A stretch of DNA of 11,982 bases from Clostridiales bacterium (GCA_017612755.1 JAGAFH010000148.1:1-11982), one strand, 5' to 3'. Counted from the first letter of the stretch, positions 1-7,469 are shown. A program made the numbers and translations. Notes: generated from the sequence alone by a model not told the origin.

Positions 1-906
1 CTTTCCTGCAGGAGTATTGGCTTTAGCTTCCACAAGTATATTCCTGGCCCTCTTAACGTCAGGAAGCATCAGGTTCTGAAGATCCTTAAATGTCTCCTGT
101 CCCCTGGGGAATGCATCAGCCCCGGTGGGAAGCGTCTTACTGTCAGGTCCTTTGGTATTATCAAAGTAAAGTGCTCCGAAGGAAGCGTCATCACTGTTAT
201 TGCTGGCGCCCACGATATACTTTTCAAGGATGCCCCTGATCTCTGCCTCGCCCTTTTCCTTACCAAAGGATAAGGTCTCTACCATCCTTGCAACTACAGG
301 CTTTACAAGTCCGTTATTCTCATCATAAACGGAATCCTGAACACCGTCGGTCATCAGCGCGATGGCATGTATATCATCTGTGGTAGTCTTGATGAGCCTT
401 AAGTAATCTGCAGCATGGGGAGCTGTAACAAAATATGTAGAAGATGCATTCGTACCGTTCTGGGGCATGGTAAGAGGACTGACTCCGGAAGGAGATACCC
501 TTACGATAAGGCCGTCGCCGATATGACCTGCGATCATCCTTCTGTCCTTTACGGCACAGAAAAGAAGCGTACAGGAAAGCCTGTCGATGGAATCAAGTTT
601 ATGTTCCTTGACCAGATCTGCAAAAGTGATATTCAGGGCCGCGATTATAAGGCTTCTTACCGCCGCCTCCCTGTTCTCGTTATAAAGAGCATCAAAGTGA
701 TCGGTCAGCAGTTCCGCGATGGTATTTACTGCTCCGGCAGAACCGAATCGGGCATGGGTATACTGCTTTGAGCCTGCGCCGTCAGCTACAACGACTACGT
801 CGACACCGTTTCTGGAAAGGGTGCAGGATGAATCCTCACACGGTATGCCGCGCTGTCTGTGCTTTTGTCCTATGATGGTAACGGCTGCTGTCTTAATATC
901 TGACAT
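1..906 (-). CDS. PP2C-family Ser/Thr protein phosphatase, 3' end outside window
   Basis: The reading frame starts at ATG 906 and runs 302 codons to the left edge without a stop, so the C-terminus is missing. Translation shows the PP2C metal-binding motifs in order: ED at residues 24-25, VVVADGAG around Asp42, GHIGDG with Asp131, ALMTDGV with Asp187 and NSDDAS with Asp239-Asp240. These Asp residues bind the Mn/Mg pair used to hydrolyse phospho-Ser/Thr, so the enzyme is probably active. No signal peptide or membrane segment is seen; it should be cytosolic. The catalytic domain ends near residue 250, followed by at least 50 residues (DLQNLMLPDVKRARNILVEA region) that I do not recognise and that may be a linker or another domain. 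An AGGA at 916-919 lies 9 bases before the start, and the gap to the vWA gene is 14 bases, so the two are co-transcribed. The likely role, by inference, is to reverse phosphorylation by the kinase two genes upstream. Confidence 0.88.
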   Translation of the reverse strand, partial: MSDIKTAAVTIIGQKHRQRGIPCEDSSCTLSRNGVDVVVVADGAGSKQYTHARFGSAGAVNTIAELLTDHFDALYNENREAAVRSLIIAALNITFADLVKEHKLDSIDRLSCTLLFCAVKDRRMIAGHIGDGLIVRVSPSGVSPLTMPQNGTNASSTYFVTAPHAADYLRLIKTTTDDIHAIALMTDGVQDSVYDENNGLVKPVVARMVETLSFGKEKGEAEIRGILEKYIVGASNNSDDASFGALYFDNTKGPDSKTLPTGADAFPRGQETFKDLQNLMLPDVKRARNILVEAKANTPAGK

Positions 907-920
907 ATGATCTTTTCCTG

Positions 921-1643
921 TTAGTCTTCCATGAATTTAAAGAAATCATCAACTTCAACAGACTCGCCTTCAGGCTCGGTGTTGATATTATAGAGGGCAT
1001 CATCACTCATGCCGGAAGATACGACAGAAGATGAAGATGATCCCAGGAACTCGAAGAGTTTACCGAAATCACCGGATGTGACGGAGATAGGCTCCTCCCT
1101 CTTAACAGAAAGCTGCTTTAAGATATCAAAGTCAACGCTGTTTCCGACACCGATATTGAAGATGACCAGCTTGTCATCCTTCTCCAGTTCATTACAGGCC
1201 TGGATGGCAAGTCTCATATTAGCCATGGCATTGGGACCCTGGGGAGCGCCGTCGGTAATGACAACAAGCCAGGGCTGGTAATACTTGATGCCCATCTCTT
1301 TGTAGCCTTCCTTACGGGCGTTAAGAAGCTCAAGAGCCGTAAGGATACCCTCACCGATAGGAGTCATGGTAGTGGATGCGGAGATCTCGGGAAGTCCCTC
1401 ATCCTTGATCTTACCAAAGGGCATTACGATCTCGACGGAAGATCCGAAAGTGATTATGGCGATATCCGTGGCAGATCTGGTATCATCATTAGCCTTGATG
1501 GAAGCTATGAAGTTTGAAAGACCCATATTGAGCTGCCTGATGGGATCTCCCATCATTGAACCGGACGTATCAAGACAAAAACAGATAGGAAGTCTTCTCT
1601 TGGTACTGTTACCGAAATCTGAAGCATTGAAATTCTCAGACAT
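921..1643 (-). CDS. TerY-like von Willebrand factor A (vWA) domain protein
   Basis: A 240-residue protein consisting almost entirely of one vWA domain. The metal-ion-dependent adhesion site is complete: DTSGSM at residues 25-30, Thr94 in TTMTPIGEG, and TDG with Asp131. The alternating strands CFCLD, IAIITFG, WLVVITDG and LVIFNIGVG follow the Rossmann-like vWA order. No signal peptide or membrane segment is present, so it should be cytosolic, where such domains act as metal-dependent protein-protein adaptors. Size and sequence resemble TerY. The C-terminus has a serine run (SSSSSVVSS, about 202-210) and an acidic end (EVDDFFKFMED). The start is supported by GGGAGG at 1653-1658, 9 bases upstream. 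It lies between a kinase gene (18-base gap) and a PP2C gene (14-base gap), the arrangement of the TerY-associated phosphorylation triads described in the literature. Its target cannot be read from sequence. Confidence 0.9.
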   Translation of the reverse strand: MSENFNASDFGNSTKRRLPICFCLDTSGSMMGDPIRQLNMGLSNFIASIKANDDTRSATDIAIITFGSSVEIVMPFGKIKDEGLPEISASTTMTPIGEGILTALELLNARKEGYKEMGIKYYQPWLVVITDGAPQGPNAMANMRLAIQACNELEKDDKLVIFNIGVGNSVDFDILKQLSVKREEPISVTSGDFGKLFEFLGSSSSSVVSSGMSDDALYNINTEPEGESVEVDDFFKFMED

Positions 1644-1661
1644 TATTAATTTCCTCCCGTG

Positions 1662-3437
1662 TCAGCCAAAAAGGCCTTTCTTAAACTTTTTAAACACTCC
1701 GCTGTTGTCAGGGGCGGGATCATTATTATCAGGTGCAGTCTGTGAAGCCGATCTTTCAGCCGGGGATGCAAAAGGCGATGCCGGCGGAGCAAAGGGCGAT
1801 GTGGGCGGGTTTACAAAACCTGTATCCGTGTCCTGCTTTGGAACAAAAGGTCCCGGATACTTATGGGGATTAACAGGTCTGTCATTCTGATCCCCAAGAC
1901 CGCCGCTATAGACATTAGGGTCGTTGAGGCCCTGAAATCTCGACTTGTAGAAAGTCTTGGCCGGAGCCTGGGGTTCGCTTGAAACCGTATCCGTCTGATG
2001 GTATTCCATCTTGGGGAATATCTTATAAGCTTCCTCGTCCTCTATGGACTTAACAGTAAGGGCTTCCTTATAAGCCAGGATGGCATCATACCATTCAACA
2101 GCCTCATAAGAATAACCGTTTTTGAAAACGTTATAGAGCATGATCCTGAGATCATCGGGCAGGTACTGCCAGATATAGTTATATCCGCCCTTAGGGATAT
2201 GCTCTTCAGAGGAATTCTCAAGATCATAAGGGAAATTCTTCTCTAAGATCTCCTCCCTTAAGGTCTCTTTACCAAGTCTGGTAGCATAGGGGTGAAGGCC
2301 GCAGAAAAGAATAGAGAAAACGAGCATTGCAATGGAATAATCCTCATCACCGAGTTTTCTCAGAAAGCCGCTGAAGTTCTGACCCCAAAGCCTCGGATCA
2401 GTAAACTCTTCTGTACCTACCGGACAGGGCATGTCGTCCACCTGGACGGAGTCCATATCGATAAGATACAGGGAGTTGGCAGAGAAGATCAGGGCATTCT
2501 TAAGCTGTATATCTCCCGCGATGATATTATGCATATGAAGGTACAGATACTTCTCCAGGAGGTCACAGAGAGTAGTGGTTATATCTACCCTGCTCCACTT
2601 GGGGAAGTTATTCATCATAGCATCAGGGCCGTCAAAAACATTACCGAGGGTCTTACCTTTACCGAGTATCATGGTATAACCTACAGGAATGCCCTTGTAG
2701 AAGATAAGATCTCTGGGCCAGCAGATACCCACACTCTTGATCCCCATGGAGACCATCTTTGTAAGCTTGCTCCAGCGGAGAGGTGTTATGACTCCCTTAT
2801 GATAGATCTTGGCAACCAGTTTGGGATCATCTGTAGTAAATACCATTCCCTCTGCACCGCTGCTTACTCTCTTGGTAAGGGTCAGTTTTCTCTGGTCGCC
2901 TGTCAGGACTGAATCGCCGACGTTACAGAAAACGGAGGCATCAAGATATTTGTTAACTCCGGCAAGAGGACTTAACCTGGTCTGGGGCATGTTGAATATC
3001 AGGTCATTGGAACCGTGATATATGTTTATGCTCTTTGAACCGATGATGCAGATATCATTATTAAACTCAGGTCTCTTCTCAAGGATCCTCTTGGTAAAGA
3101 TGGAATGTTCCGTAGTAACATAGCAGCTTTCAGGTATATCACATGTATTCTTTATGAAATCGGAAGTCTCAAGGCACTGTACTGAATGAAGCTTTCTTTC
3201 CGGGAGCAGCAGCCCGCACATATCTTTCATGGCATTGGAGGCAGCTGCATTCTTGGAATCAGCCTGGTGGATGACACAATAATGAAGGAGCTTGAACGCC
3301 TTACTTACATAGATATCCATGGAGCATGACACCATAATATCGAGGAACTCGCTAAACAGAGCTGTTCCTCCCGCTTCACGGATAATGGAATAGTCCACGA
3401 TCAGGGACTTGTAGTTTCTCAATGATTCAAGTGCCAT
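1662..3437 (-). CDS. TerY-triad-type protein kinase with N-terminal extension and Pro/Ser-rich tail
   Basis: A 591-residue protein in three parts. Residues 1-180 form an N-terminal domain with alternating helix and strand character, not clearly assigned. Residues about 185-460 are a protein kinase domain: glycine loop SSGAEGMVF (192-200), ATP-site lysine in LVAKIY (Lys210), catalytic loop AGDIQLKNA (Asp309, Asn314), metal-binding IDMDS (Asp327) and activation segment CPVGTEEFTDPRL (338-350). Gln311 occupies the place of the usual HRDLKPxN lysine; GDxxxxN plus DxDS is what I recall from kinases paired with vWA and PP2C genes. Residues 480-591 are low-complexity, rich in Pro, Ser and Asn, with two SPFA repeats (547-557) and a basic amphipathic end. 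No membrane segment is evident. It is the first gene of the kinase-vWA-PP2C cluster. No Shine-Dalgarno precedes ATG 3437; the nearest upstream ATG (offset by 4 bases) is out of frame and stops after four codons, and the next Met is residue 35. Confidence 0.87.
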   Translation of the reverse strand: MALESLRNYKSLIVDYSIIREAGGTALFSEFLDIMVSCSMDIYVSKAFKLLHYCVIHQADSKNAAASNAMKDMCGLLLPERKLHSVQCLETSDFIKNTCDIPESCYVTTEHSIFTKRILEKRPEFNNDICIIGSKSINIYHGSNDLIFNMPQTRLSPLAGVNKYLDASVFCNVGDSVLTGDQRKLTLTKRVSSGAEGMVFTTDDPKLVAKIYHKGVITPLRWSKLTKMVSMGIKSVGICWPRDLIFYKGIPVGYTMILGKGKTLGNVFDGPDAMMNNFPKWSRVDITTTLCDLLEKYLYLHMHNIIAGDIQLKNALIFSANSLYLIDMDSVQVDDMPCPVGTEEFTDPRLWGQNFSGFLRKLGDEDYSIAMLVFSILFCGLHPYATRLGKETLREEILEKNFPYDLENSSEEHIPKGGYNYIWQYLPDDLRIMLYNVFKNGYSYEAVEWYDAILAYKEALTVKSIEDEEAYKIFPKMEYHQTDTVSSEPQAPAKTFYKSRFQGLNDPNVYSGGLGDQNDRPVNPHKYPGPFVPKQDTDTGFVNPPTSPFAPPASPFASPAERSASQTAPDNNDPAPDNSGVFKKFKKGLFG

Positions 3438-3446
3438 ACATAATTT

Positions 3447-3475
3447 ATTCTATTATAAAAAGAAATACAGCACAA
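3447..3475 (-). promoter_or_regulatory. Candidate promoter of the kinase-vWA-PP2C cluster
   Basis: On the minus strand TTGTGC (3470-3475) is followed after exactly 17 bases by TAGAAT (3447-3452). A perfect TATAAT overlaps at 3452-3457 but has no good -35 partner at 16-18 bases. Either -10 box would place transcription start within about 0-8 bases of the kinase ATG at 3437, with no room for a ribosome binding site. The -35 match is only 3 of 6, so the assignment rests mainly on the -10 boxes and on position. The surrounding DNA is very AT-rich. Confidence 0.45.
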
Positions 3476-3478
3476 TGA

Positions 3479-3492
3479 ATTTTGAACAAAAT
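3479..3492. repeat. Short inverted repeat upstream of the candidate kinase promoter
   Basis: ATTTTG-AA-CAAAAT is a perfect 6-base inverted repeat with a 2-base centre, ending 3 bases upstream of the candidate -35 box. The position would suit an operator, but in such AT-rich DNA a 6+6 repeat can easily occur by chance. No second copy was noticed in the window. Confidence 0.25.
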
Positions 3493-3529
3493 GTGGCGAA
3501 AATGAGTGATATTTTTTCGAAAAAAACAG

Positions 3530-4780
3530 TTAAATGTCAAAGCATTTAAACATTTCCTCGTATGTATCCCTCTTTCTGATGAGTTTCACATTTCCTTCAC
3601 TTGTTATAAGGATCTCTGCAGGACGAAGTCTCTGGTTGTAATTTGAGGCCATGGAATAGCCATAAGAACCGGCATCAAGAGCGCAGATGAGATCCCCTGT
3701 CCTGATCACGGGCAGGTCTCTGTCCTTGGCGATGATATCACCGGATTCACAGATATTTCCCGTTACCGTAACGGTCTCCCTTTCACCTTCATAAACAGGC
3801 TTACCGTCCCTTAATACTTCCAGGTCATGCCAGGAACCGTAAAGAGAAGGACGTACCAGTATATTCATACCGATATCCGTACCTACAAACTTCTTCTCGG
3901 CATTATTCTTGACTGCATGGACCCTTCCAAGAAGGACGCCGCCCTCGCAGGCAGTATATCTTCCGGGTTCTGACTTAAAGAGAGGGACATATCCGACTTT
4001 CTTCGTAAACTCATCCAGGATCTTCTCAAGCTCGGATGAGAGAAGATCAAAATCAAAGGGCTGCTCATCTTCAGATACCTTATGATAAGGCACACCAAAT
4101 CCGCCGCCGAAGTCGATGAACTCAAGACGGTCAAATCTTTCTGCCATATGAAGGATATTCCTGACAGCCTTAAGATAAGGTTCAGGCTCCATAAAGAGGG
4201 AACCGATATGCTGGTTTATACCTACGATCTTAAGATCATACTTTTTAGCAGTCTCAAACATAACGTCAAGCTGGTCATCAGTGATGGCAAACTTAGTATT
4301 CTTGCCGGCAGTAATGACTTTCTCATGATGGCCTGCGCCTACACCGGGATTTAACCTGACTGCACATCTTCCGCCTCTGTTTATCTTTCCGAATGATTCC
4401 AGCTGGTCGATACTGTCAAGACTTGTAATAACGTTATGTTCCAGGGCATATTCCATCTCTTCGGAACTGACGTTGTTGGGAACATAAAAGATGCGGTCAG
4501 AAGGAAAACCTGCTTTAAACAGAAGCCTTATCTCCCCTTCACTCATGGCATCACAGTTAAGTCCCTCCTCCAGGGCCATCTTAAGGATAGTGAGATTTGA
4601 GTTGGCCTTCATAGAGAAGTTGGCAGTATATGGATACTTTGTGATTATATTTTTCAAAGTCCTCATGGACTGTCTTAAGATATCCTCATTATAAACGTAG
4701 AGCGGAGAGCCAAACTCCTTAACAAGCGCTTCAGGGTCGTTACCTCCGAAGAAGTCAGTCTTCTCTAAAAACGATCTCAT
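3530..4780 (-). CDS. lysA: Diaminopimelate decarboxylase
   Basis: A 416-residue fold-type III PLP enzyme, the normal length for LysA, which decarboxylates meso-diaminopimelate to L-lysine in the last step of lysine synthesis. The N-terminal barrel holds the PLP-binding lysine in FSMKANSN (Lys58), HIGS (His191-Ser194), the phosphate-binding GGGFG (225-229) and EPGR (271-274). The C-terminal part carries CESGD (344-348, with the catalytic Cys344 expected from the partner subunit in the dimer) and DAGSYGYSMASNYNQR (369-384), whose Tyr and the following RPAE are typical of LysA rather than of ornithine or arginine decarboxylases. Carboxynorspermidine decarboxylase is an unlikely alternative because of the CESGD and RPAE motifs. 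It is cytosolic. The ribosome binding site AAGGGGG (4786-4792) overlaps the stop codon of the upstream MutS-like gene, so expression is probably coupled to the Sir2/MutS-like cluster. No lysine riboswitch precedes it. Confidence 0.94.
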   Translation of the reverse strand: MRSFLEKTDFFGGNDPEALVKEFGSPLYVYNEDILRQSMRTLKNIITKYPYTANFSMKANSNLTILKMALEEGLNCDAMSEGEIRLLFKAGFPSDRIFYVPNNVSSEEMEYALEHNVITSLDSIDQLESFGKINRGGRCAVRLNPGVGAGHHEKVITAGKNTKFAITDDQLDVMFETAKKYDLKIVGINQHIGSLFMEPEPYLKAVRNILHMAERFDRLEFIDFGGGFGVPYHKVSEDEQPFDFDLLSSELEKILDEFTKKVGYVPLFKSEPGRYTACEGGVLLGRVHAVKNNAEKKFVGTDIGMNILVRPSLYGSWHDLEVLRDGKPVYEGERETVTVTGNICESGDIIAKDRDLPVIRTGDLICALDAGSYGYSMASNYNQRLRPAEILITSEGNVKLIRKRDTYEEMFKCFDI

Positions 4781-4785
4781 AATAT

Positions 4786-4792
4786 CCCCCTT
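4786..4792 (-). promoter_or_regulatory. lysA ribosome binding site overlapping the upstream stop codon
   Basis: AAGGGGG lies 5 bases before the lysA ATG, and its first two bases are part of the TAA stop (4791-4793) of the MutS-like gene. This fixes the lysA start and implies translational coupling: ribosomes finishing the upstream gene uncover or reload at this site. Confidence 0.7.
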
Positions 4793-6587
4793 ATTCTATC
4801 CCCACCAGTTTCATCAGGAATGCGGCATTTGATTCATGGGAAATGCCGTGATGGAGCTTATAGTCAAAGATAATGCTGTTGTCATTATACTTCTCTGAAA
4901 AATGATAATAAACAATTGATCTTAAAGTTTGGGAAACTTTGTCACATAGCTCATAATCATGGGTAGTCATAAGCCCGGTTATATATGATTTATCCAAAAT
5001 CTCCAGCACCTTCATGGCACCGTCGGTACGGTCCTTGGAATTTGTTCCCCTGAAGATCTCGTCTATAAGGAACAGCATAGGCCTGTTTTCCCTTGACACC
5101 TCAACTATCCTGCCGATCCTCACAAGTTCGGCCTTAAATGTACTCATGTTCTCTTCGATGCTGTCAACGATCCTCATGGAGCTGACTATCTTCATCCTGC
5201 CCATAAGAACAGATGATGCAGGTACGGGAGAGCCCATGTAAGCCAGAACACACATGGTACCGACAGTCCTTATGAGGGTTGTCTTACCGGACATATTAGA
5301 TCCGGTGATAAGCGCAGTATTGCCTGAAAGCTCTATGGAATTTGAAACGCATTTTGCGGGATCTAAGAGCGGATGGCAGATATCCTGTCCCTTAAAGTAA
5401 GCCTGTGAAGATATATTCCCGTTATCTTCAATGAACTCCGGGAAAGTACTGTTCTTTGATATAAGACCGGGAACAGCTGCACACATTAAAGCCTCGATCA
5501 GAGGAAGTGCTTCTGATGATCTTTTGTAATTATCCCCGTATTTAACAGCCATCCTAAATATCCGGTCGGCACAGAAAAGATCAAAAGGAAAGACTGCATT
5601 TAAGATGAGGGCAAATATAGGCTGGGATCTTAAAGAACAGAGATTACATGCTCCTGAGATCTCCTTCAGGAAAGAGGATACCTTTCCTCCTTCTCCGGCC
5701 CCCTTTGAAACAAGTTCTTTAACGGAAGGATCTTTAAACTCCTCCTTTTCCAGAAGGGTATAAAGTTTAGTAAGAGCCTCTGCATGCTCAGATATCCACT
5801 GGGTCTTCGAAAGATCCTCCTTATACTCGGCTGAGATCAAAGACCATACCACAAGATCGATGAGCAGTATTACAGAAACTGCTGCACCTGCTATATCAAG
5901 ACCCATAACGGCCATGATGACAGGTACTATCCAAAGGCATGGCAGAGCCTTATAAAGCAAACGCTTTTTACTGCCGATATCCTTTTTCCTGTCAGAAAAA
6001 TCTGCCAGGGCATTTTTGTATCTGTCCATCTTAATGATCTTTGCCGTGGCCTGATAATCTATAAGAAGATCTTTTCTTGGAAGCAGATCTTTTACCATAT
6101 CCTGGGCTTTTTCAGGGATATCATCCTTGCCCTTAAGGAACCTTGAGAACATGTTTCTACCGTAGCCGGTCTCTGAGATATTATAAAGAGCGAAAAGGGA
6201 TCGCTCTCCAAACAGGTCAAGATCAGTAGCATAGTCATGCTTGTTGTCGGAAAACTCTGTCCCCTTATCCTTCAGTTCATCAAAGCACCCGTATATCCTG
6301 GAAAGATAAAGATCTGTTACTTCCTTTTTGGTCTGGAGGAATAACAGTTCATTCTTTATCTTCCCGTGATAGATGCAAAGGCCCATAAAGATAACAAAAA
6401 GTATCCCGGCCAATACGAACAGTATAATATTTCTGCCGAAAACCTTTCCGCATATCAAAGAAACTGCGGAAAGCAGGAAAAAAATAAGCCGCAGAGCACT
6501 TATTCTGCGGTCGGCCTTTTCCTTTACTTTGATGAGATCCGATACCTCTTCGGATCTGCTTTCATAAAAAGAGATGTCTGCTGTCAC
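4791..6587 (-). CDS. Membrane-anchored MutS-family ATPase
   Basis: A 598-residue protein with the MutS C-terminal ATPase: Walker A GSNMSGKTT (429-437), the STFKAEL signature (482-488), Walker B MLFLIDE (504-510) followed by FRGTNSKDR, and TTHDYEL (541-547). A MutS core (lever/clamp) signature, DLFGERSLFALYNISETGYG, sits at 124-143. The N-terminal mismatch-recognition domain of true MutS is absent. Instead there are two hydrophobic pairs, about 32-73 and about 215-252, each able to form a membrane hairpin. This is a distinct MutS relative seen in anaerobic Firmicutes and Bacteroidetes, often annotated as mismatch repair protein MutS; a role in mismatch repair is not supported, and its function is unknown to me. 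The start is GTG 6587, backed by GGAAGGA 6 bases upstream. It begins 3 bases after the Sir2 stop and ends 10 bases before lysA, so the three genes are likely co-translated. Confidence 0.88.
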   Translation of the reverse strand: MTADISFYESRSEEVSDLIKVKEKADRRISALRLIFFLLSAVSLICGKVFGRNIILFVLAGILFVIFMGLCIYHGKIKNELLFLQTKKEVTDLYLSRIYGCFDELKDKGTEFSDNKHDYATDLDLFGERSLFALYNISETGYGRNMFSRFLKGKDDIPEKAQDMVKDLLPRKDLLIDYQATAKIIKMDRYKNALADFSDRKKDIGSKKRLLYKALPCLWIVPVIMAVMGLDIAGAAVSVILLIDLVVWSLISAEYKEDLSKTQWISEHAEALTKLYTLLEKEEFKDPSVKELVSKGAGEGGKVSSFLKEISGACNLCSLRSQPIFALILNAVFPFDLFCADRIFRMAVKYGDNYKRSSEALPLIEALMCAAVPGLISKNSTFPEFIEDNGNISSQAYFKGQDICHPLLDPAKCVSNSIELSGNTALITGSNMSGKTTLIRTVGTMCVLAYMGSPVPASSVLMGRMKIVSSMRIVDSIEENMSTFKAELVRIGRIVEVSRENRPMLFLIDEIFRGTNSKDRTDGAMKVLEILDKSYITGLMTTHDYELCDKVSQTLRSIVYYHFSEKYNDNSIIFDYKLHHGISHESNAAFLMKLVGIE

Positions 6588-6590
6588 GTT

Positions 6591-7463
6591 TTATCCTTCC
6601 TTTTCCTTCCTGGCATCCATAGTTGCCTTCCGTTTTTTAGCTGCCTCTCTCTTTGCAGCGACTTTCCTTGCATGCTCCAGCTGCTCGGGCGACCTTCTCT
6701 TGGGAACGGCAGATTCAAGTACATAACCGATGCTGTCGTGGATCGTGAGCATTGCCGAAAGATCAAGATATGTGGAACTCTTATTGATAATTACTATCCT
6801 GTCATGCTTTATAAACTGGGAGAATGTGGCTGCAGGATAAACTGTAAGGGATGTGCCGCCGATGATAAGAAGATCGCACTTCTTAAGGGCTTTGATCGCT
6901 GCATCCACCTTGTCGTGCTCAAGGTTTTCCTCATAAAGGGTAATACCGGGTCTTACGATCCCGCCGCACTTGTCGCATCTGGGAACCTTGTCGCTTTCCA
7001 CCACATAATCAAGCTTAAATTTCTTCCCGCAGTCCATACAGTAATTCCTGAAAACGGAACCGTGAAGTTCGATGGTATTCTTTGAACCTGCATCCTGATG
7101 GAGACGGTCGATATTCTGTGTGATGATCGCCATCAGCTTGCCCTGTCGCTCAAGTCTTGCAAGTGCATAATGGGCCTTGTTGGGCTTGGCATCGGGATAA
7201 AGGAGCTTTCTCTTGTAGAAATCATAAAACTCTTCGGGATGCTCAACGAAGAAGGAATGGGAAATGATATCTACGGGCCTGTATGCAAAACCGCTCTCCT
7301 GGTTATAGATACCGTCACCGCTTCTGAAATCGGGGATGCCGCTTTCGGTAGAGACACCGGCACCGCCCAGAAAAACGATATTGTCATACTTGTCGATCAA
7401 CTCTTTAAGCTGATTGATCTTGTTCTCTCTGACACCTTCGTATCTGTCCAGTCTGGTCTCCAC
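6591..7463 (-). CDS. cobB: Sir2-family NAD-dependent protein deacetylase (sirtuin)
   Basis: A 290-residue sirtuin, which removes acetyl groups from protein lysines using NAD and releases nicotinamide and O-acetyl-ADP-ribose. The NAD-binding GAGVSTESGIPDFRS (34-48), TQNIDRLHQDAG (115-126), catalytic His134 in LHGS, four zinc cysteines (142, 145, 163, 166 as CMDC and CDKC) and GTSLTVYPAA (203-212) are all intact. The YxxR pair that fits CobB and SIRT5 to acidic acyl-lysines is not kept: the local FYDFY has Tyr80 but Tyr83 in place of Arg, so plain deacetylation is more likely. A lysine- and arginine-rich tail (about 255-290) follows the fold. It is cytosolic. The start is GTG 7463, chosen because GAGGA (7470-7474) lies 6 bases upstream, the next Met is residue 111 and the fold begins near residue 20. 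It sits 13 bases after the PH-domain gene and 3 bases before the MutS-like gene. Confidence 0.93.
   Translation of the reverse strand: METRLDRYEGVRENKINQLKELIDKYDNIVFLGGAGVSTESGIPDFRSGDGIYNQESGFAYRPVDIISHSFFVEHPEEFYDFYKRKLLYPDAKPNKAHYALARLERQGKLMAIITQNIDRLHQDAGSKNTIELHGSVFRNYCMDCGKKFKLDYVVESDKVPRCDKCGGIVRPGITLYEENLEHDKVDAAIKALKKCDLLIIGGTSLTVYPAATFSQFIKHDRIVIINKSSTYLDLSAMLTIHDSIGYVLESAVPKRRSPEQLEHARKVAAKREAAKKRKATMDARKEKEG
6594..6600 (-). promoter_or_regulatory. Ribosome binding site of the MutS-like gene inside the sirtuin's last codons
   Basis: GGAAGGA lies within the final codons of the sirtuin gene, followed by its TAA, three bases and the GTG start at 6587. The spacing of 6 bases decides the GTG start and predicts tight translational coupling of the two genes. 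Confidence 0.65.
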
Positions 7464-7469
7464 GAACTA

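Noticed and set aside
2292..2912. Plus-strand open frame of 206 codons inside the kinase gene
   Set aside because: It is antisense to the conserved catalytic and activation-loop codons of the kinase and has no supporting start signal.
3512..3526. TTTTTTCGAAAAAA as the lysA terminator
   Set aside because: It is a perfect palindrome but the stem is nearly all A-T with no loop; it lacks the GC-rich stem expected of an intrinsic terminator.
4781..4790. Lysine riboswitch upstream of lysA
   Set aside because: Only 10 bases separate lysA from the preceding gene, and the 106-base gap at the head of the cluster is far too short and AT-rich for the roughly 170-base lysine aptamer.
6366..7085. Plus-strand open frame of 239 codons across the MutS-like/sirtuin junction
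   Set aside because: It spans two clear minus-strand genes and their coupled start/stop region; the translation is Cys/Leu-rich with no recognisable motif.
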